NCBI GenBank assembly: GCA_021414105.1
Contig: JAIOPB010000021.1
Location: 1-33,214 of the forward strand
Length of the DNA stretch: 33,214 nt
Source of the DNA: Nitrosarchaeum sp.
Lineage (GTDB): Archaea > Thermoproteota > Nitrososphaeria > Nitrososphaerales > Nitrosopumilaceae
Reading direction: 5' to 3'
Below are positions 15,227-22,892 of this stretch, one piece after another (the stretch's first letter is position 1; each line of letters starts with the position of its first letter). The notes under the pieces are model-generated. The model made no database searches. It had not been told where the DNA came from and was given only the letters and a program-made list of their open reading frames with translations. Position numbers and translations under genes: made by a program.

Positions 15227-15889
15227 ATGACTCGTTTAATTGACCCATCACTGCACAAGTTGTCATTTATCATGTCTGAAATGGGTGATATGGTAATAGA
15301 ATCAATATCTTTGGCAATAGATTCGTATTTGACAGGAACAAATACCAAAGATAAAGTTCTAAAGTTATCTGATGCTATTCGTGCAAAATACTTTGAAGTA
15401 GAAGATCTTACATTTGATATGTTGTTAAAGTATCAACCTGTGGCTGATGACTTTAGATTAATTCGTTCGTCAACAGAAATTTCATACGCATTTTCTAGAT
15501 TTGGTAGATATGCTTATGATATTACTCTTGTTAGAGATTTGTTTGGTGATGTATCTGAATGCACTAACGCATCACTTGCAGAATCAACGAAAAAAGTAAA
15601 ACATATGATCAAAGCAGCAGTCTTGTCTTTTGCAGAATTAGATGTTAGAAAAGCTGTTGAAATTCGTGAAGATGAAAAATTCATTGATAAAATCTATCGT
15701 GAGAGATTGCCAAAATTGATTGAATCTACAAATACTCGATGTGCCCTAGCTGAAGCGTTATTGTTGCGGTATTTGGAAAGAATAGGCGATCATGCTGTAT
15801 TCATGAGTGATGCCATTAACTATATTGTAACTGGTAAACATCGTCCAAGTGAAGAACGCATCGCATCTCATATGAAAACTGAAAATTAA
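15227..15889 (+). CDS. phoU: Phosphate uptake regulator PhoU
   Basis: The classic small PhoU, 220 residues, all helical, with a two-fold repeat of a three-helix bundle. The second metal-binding motif is LRYLERIGDHAVFMSDAINYI. The first half has a degenerate motif in IRSSTEISYAFSRFGRYAYD. PhoU binds the PstB/transporter complex and dampens uptake when phosphate is plentiful. The gene begins immediately after the pstB TAA (TAAATG), so it is part of the operon. It lacks the AbrB head present in the divergent paralogue at 11338-12396. Confidence 0.9.
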   Translation: MTRLIDPSLHKLSFIMSEMGDMVIESISLAIDSYLTGTNTKDKVLKLSDAIRAKYFEVEDLTFDMLLKYQPVADDFRLIRSSTEISYAFSRFGRYAYDITLVRDLFGDVSECTNASLAESTKKVKHMIKAAVLSFAELDVRKAVEIREDEKFIDKIYRERLPKLIESTNTRCALAEALLLRYLERIGDHAVFMSDAINYIVTGKHRPSEERIASHMKTEN

Positions 15890-15970
15890 CTAATATTATA
15901 AAATCATCAATACCAAATAAATCTCAAAAATCAACAGAACCAAGCATTGTATGCATTACTTGGATAACAG

Positions 15971-15977
15971 TTTTAAC
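15971..15977 (+). promoter_or_regulatory. TATA box for the DUF47-pit unit
   Basis: TTTTAAC lies about 27 nt before ATG 16001, favouring it over the in-frame TTG at 15989, and suggests a promoter separate from pstCAB. Confidence 0.4.
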
Positions 15978-16000
15978 ATCCATCTCACTTGATTCAATTT

Positions 16001-16630
16001 ATGGGACACATATTTTCTTGGATAAATTCTAGTGATAAAGAAATTTTAGCAATTATTAATAATCTTGCAAAAAAAGCAGTAGAGACTGCTGAGGCACTAG
16101 TAGTTCTATTTTCAGATCTCAGTAATACAGACCAACACACAAAAATCAAAAATCTTGAAAGCGAAGCAGATATTCTTACTCGTGATATTTTTGCAGAATT
16201 GAATAAAACATTCATTACTCCTTTTGATCGTGAGGACATGCAAAGAATTGCCTCAAAAATAGACGATGTAATTGATTTTATGGATGGAATTTCTGCACGA
16301 ACGCGTAGTTATAAAATTTCTATTGCCCCTCCATATACACTAGAAATCGCTAAAGAACTTGTAAATGCCACAAAAGAAGTAGAATACATGGTATCTAAAT
16401 TAAAAAATATTAAAAATGTTCAAGACATGATATCTCATTGTCGAAATACAAGTAGTATTGAGCATACTGTAGATGATTTGTATAGAAAATCTATCGAAAA
16501 ACTCTTTGAGAGCAATGACGCTATAACAATCATTAAACTAAAAGATATCTATGAAACAATGGAAACTGCCTCTGACAGATGTGTGGATGTCGCAGATGTT
16601 ATTGAAGACATAGTTCTGAAATACACTTAG
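16001..16630 (+). CDS. DUF47 (PhoU-like) PiT accessory protein
   Basis: A helical 209-residue protein starting MGHIFSWINSSDKEILAI. It matches the DUF47/PhoU_div family, which is usually encoded next to PiT-type phosphate carriers and thought to regulate them. Family landmarks are IKNLESEADILTRDIFAELN, TPFDREDMQRIASKIDDVID and the late IYETMETASDRCVDVADVIED, each a metal-coordinating E/D-xxx-D helix. It precedes the PiT gene by seven bases, so the two are almost certainly co-transcribed. ATG 16001 is chosen from the TATA position. Confidence 0.88.
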   Translation: MGHIFSWINSSDKEILAIINNLAKKAVETAEALVVLFSDLSNTDQHTKIKNLESEADILTRDIFAELNKTFITPFDREDMQRIASKIDDVIDFMDGISARTRSYKISIAPPYTLEIAKELVNATKEVEYMVSKLKNIKNVQDMISHCRNTSSIEHTVDDLYRKSIEKLFESNDAITIIKLKDIYETMETASDRCVDVADVIEDIVLKYT

Positions 16631-16637
16631 TGGTATT

Positions 16638-17624
16638 ATGTATGAATTAGCTATATGTGCAATAATAGCGGCACTATTTTTTGATTTTATCAACGGGTTT
16701 CATGATGCAGCAAATTCTATTGCAACAGTTGTTGGAACTCGAGTACTAAAACCACTCCAAGCAGTGACCCTTGCAGCTGTCGCAAATTTTGTTGGTCCAT
16801 TTCTTTTTGGTGTCGCCGTTGCAACAACAATTGGAAAGGGAATTATCAATCCTGATTTTGTAACTATTCATATCATCATAGGTGCATTATCTGGAGCAAT
16901 TGTATGGAATCTAATCACTTGGTGGTGGGGATTTCCTTCTTCAAGTAGTCACGCCCTCATAGGCGGTATAATTGGAGCAGGAATTGCGGGTGCAGGAACA
17001 CATGCAATAATTTTTGGAGGATTAGAAAAGGTAGTGGCTGGAATAATTATATCACCTATAGTAGGATTAGTCGGTGCATTTTTACTTGCAACTGTGATTC
17101 TCAGAGTGTTTGCAAACAAAAAACCACTCAAGGTAAATTCTATTTTTGGCAAACTACAGCTTGTGTCATCCACTTATTTTTCACTCACACATGGCGCAAA
17201 CGATGGCCAAAAAACAATGGGGATAATTGCATTAATTTTGTTAACAGAAGGCGTGATTACAACATTTGATGTGCCATTTTATGTCATATTGATGGCGGCA
17301 CTTGCAATAAGCCTTGGCACATTTTTTGGTGGCTGGAGAATCATAAAAACAATGGCAGTAAAAATTACACAACTAAAACCCTATCAGGGATTTGCTGCAG
17401 AAACTAGTGGCGCTACTATTTTAGCTGCTTTGGCACACGCTGGAATCCCTGCAAGTACAACTCATGCAATTTCTGGTGCTATTATGGGTGCAGGTGCGGT
17501 AAGACGTATTTCTGCAGTTAGGTGGGGAATAGGCAAAAGAATAGTTTGGGCTTGGGTTATCACAATTCCTGCTAGTGCTGGAGTTTCATATTTGGCAATG
17601 CTTTTGATCAAATTCTTTGTGTGA
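16638..17624 (+). CDS. pit: PiT-family low-affinity inorganic phosphate transporter
   Basis: An integral membrane carrier of 328 residues with about ten TM segments. The duplicated PiT signatures are visible: GFHDAANSIATVVGTR near residue 20 and THGANDGQKTMGIIAL around residue 186. The paired SSSSHALIGGIIGAG and STTHAISGAIMGAG motifs are also present. These proteins move phosphate, often as a metal-phosphate complex, driven by H+ or Na+. Arsenate is a known analogue substrate, which is relevant because the next genes encode an arsenate reductase and an aquaporin. Follows its DUF47 partner by seven bases. Confidence 0.92.
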   Translation: MYELAICAIIAALFFDFINGFHDAANSIATVVGTRVLKPLQAVTLAAVANFVGPFLFGVAVATTIGKGIINPDFVTIHIIIGALSGAIVWNLITWWWGFPSSSSHALIGGIIGAGIAGAGTHAIIFGGLEKVVAGIIISPIVGLVGAFLLATVILRVFANKKPLKVNSIFGKLQLVSSTYFSLTHGANDGQKTMGIIALILLTEGVITTFDVPFYVILMAALAISLGTFFGGWRIIKTMAVKITQLKPYQGFAAETSGATILAALAHAGIPASTTHAISGAIMGAGAVRRISAVRWGIGKRIVWAWVITIPASAGVSYLAMLLIKFFV

Positions 17625-17651
17625 GTTGTTTTCAAATCTTGAGATGATATC

Positions 17652-18056
17652 ATGAAAAAAATCCTTTTTGTTTGTGTTGAAAATGCTGGCAGGAGTCAAA
17701 TGGCTGAAGCATTTTTTAGAAAATACATGCCACAAGGATTTGAAGTAATAAGTGCTGGAACAAAGCCAAGCACTCACGTAAACCCAATTGTTTTACAAGC
17801 TATGAAAGAAATTGGTATTGATATTGAAAATCAAACGCCAAAACATATCTCACAACAAATTATAGTTGAATCTGAAAAGGCAATCAACATGGGTTGTATT
17901 GACAAAGAATCATGCCCTGCTTTATTTATGAAAGATACTCTTGATTGGCAAATTCCAGATCCAAAGGGAAAGCCAATAGAAGAAGTAAGAAAAATTCGTG
18001 ATCAGATAAAAACAAAAGTTCTAATTTTAATTAAATCTCTTGAGGAAAACAACTAA
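17652..18056 (+). CDS. arsC: Arsenate reductase, LMW-phosphatase (thioredoxin-coupled) type
   Basis: This 134-residue protein has the low-molecular-weight phosphatase fold. The P-loop CVENAGRSQ (C8-x5-R14) lies near the N-terminus and the catalytic Asp is in WQIPDPKGK (D103). Two further Cys, C82 and C88 (NMGCIDKESCPALF), sit where the thioredoxin-coupled arsenate reductases keep their resolving pair, which favours ArsC over a plain tyrosine phosphatase. It reduces arsenate to arsenite. It starts 27 bases after pit and shares one base with the aquaporin start (TAATG). A protein-tyrosine phosphatase role is the alternative. Confidence 0.82.
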   Translation: MKKILFVCVENAGRSQMAEAFFRKYMPQGFEVISAGTKPSTHVNPIVLQAMKEIGIDIENQTPKHISQQIIVESEKAINMGCIDKESCPALFMKDTLDWQIPDPKGKPIEEVRKIRDQIKTKVLILIKSLEENN

Positions 18057-18727
18057 TGTCGTATTCAAATTTACAAATTTTTACTGTTGAATTAATCGGA
18101 ACATTCCTTCTTGTTGTGTTTGCGACTGGCTCTATTGTTTATGACGTACAAACCGGAGGAACACTGGGGATTGCTTTTGCTGCTGTTGCCCCATTTATTG
18201 CATTAATAATTGGGATATACTTTTTTGGAAAAATCTCATTGGCACATTTTAATCCTGCGGTGACTATCGCATTTTACATTACAGGACATATTTCTAAGAT
18301 TCAAATTGCATATTATTTTACTGCCGAGATTATTGGGGCACTGCTTGGTTCTTTGTTTGTTATGCGTTTTATTGGCACTGGAGCAAATCTTGGAGCAAAT
18401 TCCCCCAATCTGGATTTTTCATTATTTTTGATATTCCCAGTTGAAGTTTTGGCGTCTGCTATGTTGATGATTGTAGTCTTTACTGTAGTCTATACAAAAG
18501 GACTCAAAGGATTTGGTGGGATTGCAATTGGTGGAATTGTTGGGTTGGATATCTTTTTTTTGGCTTTTATTTCTGGTGCTTCTATGAATCCTGCTAGGGC
18601 ATTAGCTCCTGCATTATTATCCGGCGTATTAGATAATTTGTGGCTATATTGGACTGCACCTTACATTGGAACTATAATTATCGCATTTCTATTTCGAAAA
18701 AAATTCAATTCAAAAATTAGTTCTTAA
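18056..18727 (+). CDS. MIP-family channel (aquaporin/aquaglyceroporin), probable arsenite channel
   Basis: A membrane channel of 223 residues and six TM helices with the two half-helix motifs HFNPAVT (N66) and SMNPARAL (N178) that define the MIP fold. Its translation is coupled to arsC (overlap TAATG, with GAGG at 18042-18045 upstream). In rhizobia the paired genes arsC and aqpS detoxify arsenate by reduction followed by arsenite leaving through the channel. The arrangement here, directly after a phosphate carrier, suggests the same. MIP fold is certain; substrate is inferred from context, and water or glycerol remain possible. Confidence 0.85.
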   Translation: MSYSNLQIFTVELIGTFLLVVFATGSIVYDVQTGGTLGIAFAAVAPFIALIIGIYFFGKISLAHFNPAVTIAFYITGHISKIQIAYYFTAEIIGALLGSLFVMRFIGTGANLGANSPNLDFSLFLIFPVEVLASAMLMIVVFTVVYTKGLKGFGGIAIGGIVGLDIFFLAFISGASMNPARALAPALLSGVLDNLWLYWTAPYIGTIIIAFLFRKKFNSKISS

Positions 18728-18821
18728 TACTTAGAGGAATATCCATTTACATAGTTCACATAATTCAACAGAATCTAAAGTCAATTTCCTTATTGTTCTG
18801 ATTATCTTACCTCATAATGTC

Positions 18822-19238
18822 TTGATATATACTTCAAATCTCGAGCAAAGTTCGGAATTAACAAGATTATGTCAAGATATTCTAGCCGCAAATGATCGAA
18901 TTTATTTTGTATCAACTATTAACAAAAACGGCAAAGCCACAGAATCCAAATTTCGCAATGACAGAGTTATTACAAATCTAACATCCAACGAAATAGCAAT
19001 GTTATACATGCAACAAACATTACAATCCTCCTTGACCAAAGAATTTGATGATGTATTGGGGCCTCTTGATTTTATTACAATACAAAGAGAAACGTTACTA
19101 GAGTTTATTTTTCCATTTTCAAATGGTGTTGTTTTTGTTATGGCTGATTTAGATATAGTCTCAAGATATCTTGCAAAAACAATCTCGTTTTTGATTAGAG
19201 ACTTTGAATGCAAAATCAAAGATTCTTTATATGCATAG
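18822..19238 (+). CDS. Small thaumarchaeal-type protein of unknown function (138 aa)
   Basis: The product has an N-terminal helix (LTRLCQDILAANDRIYFV), a strand region ST INKNGKATESKF, then MLYMQQTLQSSLTKEFDDVLG, followed by FITIQRETLLEFIFPFSNGV and VFVMADLDIV. The run LCQ.IL..ND.I.FV..IN..GK with YMQ..L...L.KEFD..LGP is a pattern I associate with a family of small proteins abundant in Nitrosopumilaceae (DUF6659-like; family number uncertain), of profilin/roadblock-like alpha/beta appearance. Function unknown. The TTG at 18822 is the only plausible start codon in frame. No operon partner is evident. Confidence 0.6.
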   Translation: MIYTSNLEQSSELTRLCQDILAANDRIYFVSTINKNGKATESKFRNDRVITNLTSNEIAMLYMQQTLQSSLTKEFDDVLGPLDFITIQRETLLEFIFPFSNGVVFVMADLDIVSRYLAKTISFLIRDFECKIKDSLYA

Positions 19239-19398
19239 ATGTAATCTATAAGAAATGACTTTTTTTATTTATACTGATGCAAATTTTTTATCTTAATTTT
19301 TAGTCCATTTACATAGAGAACATAGTTTTGTTTTGATTTACTATTGCACCATAAAATATTTAGTATGTTTTTTTAGATCCGTGTTGATTTTATATGAC

Positions 19399-19521
19399 AT
19401 GCAAAAAACTGAATGTGATAGATGTGGAAATAAAAATACTGAAATTTTGAGACGTGGAAAATTCTCTCAGGATGTTTTATTTTGTCCTTTCTGTGATGAT
19501 ATTTGCAATAAACTGGGTTAG
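19399..19521 (+). CDS. 40-residue zinc-ribbon microprotein
   Basis: From ATG 19399 the frame reads MQKTECDRCGNKNTEIL, then FCPFCDDICNKLG. Knuckles C6xxC9 and C29xxC32 make a zinc ribbon, with an extra Cys at 36. The frame is open upstream to 19333, but the extension is hydrophobic and lacks coding character, so the short start is preferred. Possible TATA TTTTAGA at about 19371. Function unknown; nucleic-acid or protein binding is typical for isolated ribbons. Confidence 0.6.
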   Translation: MQKTECDRCGNKNTEILRRGKFSQDVLFCPFCDDICNKLG

Positions 19522-19533
19522 ACTCACAGAATT

Positions 19534-19547
19534 ATTCTATATAGAAT
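19534..19547. promoter_or_regulatory. Perfect 14-bp palindrome ATTCTATATAGAAT upstream of a microprotein gene
   Basis: This is the most symmetrical copy of the CTATATAG element. The octamer (19537-19544) ends 73 bp before ATG 19617, nearly the same spacing as at pstS (74 bp) and pstC (64 bp). Confidence 0.4.
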
Positions 19548-19616
19548 ATGATATTTTATAGATATACTGAAAGTAATTGCAATTCTGTTTTAAAATATTA
19601 TGATAATGTATGATTA

Positions 19617-19778
19617 ATGAATGCCACTAACTCCCTTGAGCATGACAAGTTATCATTTTCAAAAATTTTATTATCAAAAGAAGTGGCAGACATTATTAAA
19701 CAAGTAGTAAAAGAGTCAACTATGACTGTTCGTCCTAGATGTGATGATAGGGAGAAATATAAAAAATTTGGAAGATAA
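19617..19778 (+). CDS. 53-residue microprotein of unknown function
   Basis: From ATG 19617 the frame encodes MNATNSLEHDKLSFSKILL, then SKEVADIIKQVVKESTMTV, then RPRCDDREKYKKFGR. It looks like one or two amphipathic helices with a basic end, reminiscent of small DNA- or protein-binding helices, but I recognise no family. A TTTTAAAATA box at 19588-19597 is correctly placed for a leaderless mRNA, and a CTATATAG palindrome lies further up. The opposite-strand frame over the same region has no such support. A second micro-ORF starts four bases downstream. Confidence 0.5.
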   Translation: MNATNSLEHDKLSFSKILLSKEVADIIKQVVKESTMTVRPRCDDREKYKKFGR

Positions 19779-19782
19779 TGCC

Positions 19783-19878
19783 ATGTCAAACATCATCCAA
19801 TCACAATGCAGTCCAAAGTGTTGGTGTAAACAAGAAAAATCCTACAGGTATTCAGACACTGATTCATTTTGTGCCTAG
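19783..19878 (+). CDS. 31-residue Cys-containing micro-ORF
   Basis: The frame MSNIIQSQCSPKCWCKQEK followed by SYRYSDTDSFCA begins four bases after the stop of the 53-residue gene. Cys at 9, 13, 15 and 30 (CxxxCxC...C) could bind a metal. It may be a second cistron of the same transcript. Evidence is limited to the Cys pattern and close spacing; a competing frame from ATG 19779 encodes 37 residues without such a pattern. Confidence 0.35.
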   Translation: MSNIIQSQCSPKCWCKQEKSYRYSDTDSFCA

Positions 19879-19936
19879 AAATCTATTCTAATTATATCAT
19901 ATTACGAATAATAATGACCCAAATCACAGTTGATTA

Positions 19937-21214
19937 TTGCCTAATTCTCAAAAATTATTCAATGATGCAAAAAAAGTAATTCCATCCGGGGTAAACAGTC
20001 CTGTTAGATATTTTGAACCATATCCATTCTTTGCCAAAAAATCTAACGGTGCTTACATCTGGGATGAAGACAAAAACAGATACATTGATTTCTGTAATGG
20101 TTATGGGGCATTACTATTAGGACATCAACGAAAAGAAATTCTAAATGCAGTATCACAGCAATTAACACAAGGAACTCTGTTTTGTACTCCAACAGAGTCT
20201 GAAATAGAACTATCAAAATTAATTATTGGTAATTTTAATTCCATTGACAAAGTTAGATTGGTAAATACAGGTGGCGAAGCTACAATGACTGCTATAAGAT
20301 TAGCTCGTGGATTTACAAAAAAGAAAAAAATCATAAAATTTGAAGGCTGTTACCATGGAGCACATGACTCTGTTTTGGTAAAAGCAGGATCTGGTTCTGC
20401 ACATAACGGAATTTCAGTATCTGACGGTGGATTAGATGAGGTTTCAAAAAATACTCTTGTAGTACCGTATAACAATTCTGAAGAATTTGAAAAAACTATA
20501 ACAAAAAACAAAGATGTTGCTGGAGTTATAATTGAACCAATCTTAGCTAATATGGGATTAATTTTACCTGAAAATAATTTCCTCTCTGAAGTTAGAAAAA
20601 TTACAAAAGATAATGATGTCCCTTTAATTTTTGATGAAGTTGTAACTGGATTCAGAATATCGCCAGGTGGTGCTCAACAACATTTTGGAATCAAACCCGA
20701 TATTACAACTCTGGCTAAAGCATTAGGAAATGGATTTGTCATTGCAGCTGTAGGTGGGAAAAAAGAAATAATGGATTTACTTTCCCCCAACGGTAAAGTT
20801 TACCAAGCCAGCACATATGCTGGAAATCCAATCTCTGTAAGCGCAGCAATTGCTTCAATAAAGACAATAAACAAAATAAAACATAAACTGTATTCAAAAC
20901 TTGAACAGTACAATGTCATGCTAACTCGTGCCATAGGTGATATGGCAACTGACATGAAAATACCTCATCAAATCAATTTCACATCGTCAATGTTCCAAAT
21001 TTTCTTTACAAACAAGCCTGTCATAGACTACAAGTCATCAAAGAGTGCAGATGCAAAAAAATTCCAAAAAATGTTCACATCTTTATTAAAAAAAGGTGTT
21101 TTTATTGCACCGTCTCAGTTTGAAGTAGTTTTTCTATCCGATGCACATACACAAACTGATCTAAATCATACCCTGAATGCTTATGATGCTGCATTAAAAT
21201 CGGTGAAGAATTGA
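19937..21214 (+). CDS. hemL: Glutamate-1-semialdehyde 2,1-aminomutase
   Basis: A PLP enzyme of 425 residues that converts glutamate-1-semialdehyde to 5-aminolaevulinate, the last step of the C5 route from Glu-tRNA. Landmarks are the N-terminal SQKLFNDAKKVIPSGVNSPV, the cofactor-phosphate region NTGGEATMTAIRLARG, the motif GCYHGAHDSVLVKAGSG, the Asp contacting PLP in IFDEVVTGFR, and the Schiff-base Lys in TLAKALGNGF. It is full length. The TTG at 19937 gives the canonical N-terminus. First gene of hemL-hemC-cobA-hemD; its stop overlaps the hemC TTG. Confidence 0.95.
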   Translation: MPNSQKLFNDAKKVIPSGVNSPVRYFEPYPFFAKKSNGAYIWDEDKNRYIDFCNGYGALLLGHQRKEILNAVSQQLTQGTLFCTPTESEIELSKLIIGNFNSIDKVRLVNTGGEATMTAIRLARGFTKKKKIIKFEGCYHGAHDSVLVKAGSGSAHNGISVSDGGLDEVSKNTLVVPYNNSEEFEKTITKNKDVAGVIIEPILANMGLILPENNFLSEVRKITKDNDVPLIFDEVVTGFRISPGGAQQHFGIKPDITTLAKALGNGFVIAAVGGKKEIMDLLSPNGKVYQASTYAGNPISVSAAIASIKTINKIKHKLYSKLEQYNVMLTRAIGDMATDMKIPHQINFTSSMFQIFFTNKPVIDYKSSKSADAKKFQKMFTSLLKKGVFIAPSQFEVVFLSDAHTQTDLNHTLNAYDAALKSVKN

Positions 21215-22146
21215 AATATGTGATTGGTGCAAGGGGTAGTCAATTATCACTTGCACAAACTAATTGGGTAATATCTGAACTAAAAAAAGTAATCCCTGAT
21301 ACCGAATTTGAGATCAAAACAATAAAGACTAAAGGCGATACTGATGCAAGACCATTATTTACAATTGATCAAAAGGGGATATTTGAAAAAGAAATTGATA
21401 GGGCAGTTGCCGATAACGAGATAGATTTTGCAGTACACAGTCTCAAAGATGTTCCTTCTCAATTAATTGAAAATTTGATTTTGTCTTCTGTTCCAAAAAG
21501 AGAAACAGTAAATGATATTTTTATTTCATCTGATGGTACTGATCTTGATTCTATAAAACCAGGTGCAGTTATAGGTACAAGCTCACTGCGACGTGCAGTA
21601 CAAATAACAAGAAAAAGATCTGATGTTACAGTTCATCCAATACGAGGAAACATTGAAACAAGAATCAAAAAAGTACTTGGAAAAGATTTTGATGCAGTTG
21701 TTCTTGCACAAGCAGGAATTGCACGATTGGGTCTTGATGTTATCTTTACACAATTGTCTATTGAAGATTTTTCTCCATCTCCCGGACAGGGCGCATTAGC
21801 TATAGTTTCAAGAAAAGATGATTTTGATACAATTTCAATGCTAAAAAAAATTGAAGATGCTGATTCTAGATTGGAAATTGAGGCAGAACGGGCTCTTTCT
21901 GACTTTGTTGATTCTGGATGTCGATTCCCAATTGGTGCATATGCCAAGTCCCATGGAGATCAAATGACTATGAGTGTATCTGCTTTTTCAGTGGATGGAA
22001 AAAAATCTCTTTTTGTAAAGAAATCTGGAAACAAAAATGACCCCTTCTCTCTTGGTAAGACCATAGGTGAGGAACTACGTGAGAAAGGCGTAAATGACCT
22101 TGCAATAAATTGGAGAAAAAAAGTAGAGGAATGGAATAAACAATGA
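21211..22146 (+). CDS. hemC: Porphobilinogen deaminase (hydroxymethylbilane synthase)
   Basis: The cytosolic enzyme polymerises four porphobilinogens into hydroxymethylbilane. At 311 residues it is a normal length. It shows the N-terminal GARGSQLSLAQTNWV, HSLKDVPSQL, SSLRRAVQI and RGNIETRI motifs. The Cys that carries the dipyrromethane cofactor is C237 in DSGCRFPIGAY. Start TTG overlaps the hemL stop (TTGA), and the stop overlaps cobA (ATGA), so translation of the pathway is coupled. Confidence 0.95.
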   Translation: MKYVIGARGSQLSLAQTNWVISELKKVIPDTEFEIKTIKTKGDTDARPLFTIDQKGIFEKEIDRAVADNEIDFAVHSLKDVPSQLIENLILSSVPKRETVNDIFISSDGTDLDSIKPGAVIGTSSLRRAVQITRKRSDVTVHPIRGNIETRIKKVLGKDFDAVVLAQAGIARLGLDVIFTQLSIEDFSPSPGQGALAIVSRKDDFDTISMLKKIEDADSRLEIEAERALSDFVDSGCRFPIGAYAKSHGDQMTMSVSAFSVDGKKSLFVKKSGNKNDPFSLGKTIGEELREKGVNDLAINWRKKVEEWNKQ

Positions 22147-22892
22147 CAGGTAAGGTGTATCTTGTTGGAGCAGGACCAGGCGATAGTAAATTAATTACTC
22201 TGAGGGCGGTTGAGCTCTTACAAAAAGCAGATGTTGTATTGTATGATAGATTGGTAAGCAAAAAAATAATCTCAATGATTCCAAAGTCTGCAGAAAAAAT
22301 GTACGTTGGAAGGGAAGTAGGTGATGATACCACTCATCAAAATAATACTAATGAGTTAATGGCAAAATTTGCCAAATCCAATAAAAACATCGTTAGGCTA
22401 AAGGGCGGTGATCCAATAATCTTTGGTAGAGGTGGAGAGGAAGCAGAATATCTTAAAGAAAATAACATAAAGTATGAAATAGTTCCAGGAATTACATCTG
22501 GAATTGGTTCTGCAACTTATGCTGGAATTCCACTAACTCATAGAAAGTATGCGTCCTCAGTTGTATTTGTTACAGGTCATGAGGATCCTGAAAAGAAAAA
22601 TGAATCAGTTAAATGGAAACGTCTTGCAAAATCTGTTGATACTATTGTAATTATGATGGGGCTTTCAAGAATTGATGTTATTTGTAAGCAGCTTGTTGCA
22701 GGTGGATTAGATAAACAAACACCCGTAGCTGTAATTCAAAACGGTACAACTCCACAACAAAAAATGATTATCGGGACAGTATCTAATATTGCAAAACTTG
22801 TCAAGATAAATAAAATCAAACCTCCTACTAATATTATAATAGGTAAAGTCGTAGATCTATCTAATGTCATAGGATGGAGAAAAAATGCTTAA
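22143..22892 (+). CDS. cobA: Uroporphyrinogen-III C-methyltransferase (SUMT)
   Basis: The enzyme adds two methyl groups from SAM to uroporphyrinogen III, giving precorrin-2, the branch point to cobalamin, sirohaem and related tetrapyrroles. The 249-residue single-domain form shows VYLVGAGPGDSKLITLRAVE, DVVLYDRLVS, RLKGGDPIIFGRGGEEAEYL and VPGITSGIGSATYAGIPLTHR, all hallmark SUMT motifs. There is no CysG-type dehydrogenase domain. ATG overlaps the hemC stop; it ends inside the start of hemD by eight bases. Confidence 0.94.
   Translation: MTGKVYLVGAGPGDSKLITLRAVELLQKADVVLYDRLVSKKIISMIPKSAEKMYVGREVGDDTTHQNNTNELMAKFAKSNKNIVRLKGGDPIIFGRGGEEAEYLKENNIKYEIVPGITSGIGSATYAGIPLTHRKYASSVVFVTGHEDPEKKNESVKWKRLAKSVDTIVIMMGLSRIDVICKQLVAGGLDKQTPVAVIQNGTTPQQKMIIGTVSNIAKLVKINKIKPPTNIIIGKVVDLSNVIGWRKNA

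Noticed and set aside
17652-18056. Reading this gene as a plain low-molecular-weight protein tyrosine phosphatase
   Set aside because: The second and third cysteines (C82, C88) and the coupling to a MIP channel fit arsenate reductase better; not excluded biochemically.
18742-19316. Two minus-strand stubs ending in LCELCKW and LCSLCKW, with a 13-bp exact repeat TCCATTTACATAG at 18742 and 19304
   Set aside because: The frames are only about 14-26 codons, the second lacks any start codon, and no promoter fits. They may be remnants of a small CxxC gene family, but I cannot support a gene.
19598-19789. Minus-strand frame of 63 codons opposite the 53-residue microprotein
   Set aside because: The plus frame has ATG, TATA at the right spacing and better composition; the minus frame shows no supporting signal.
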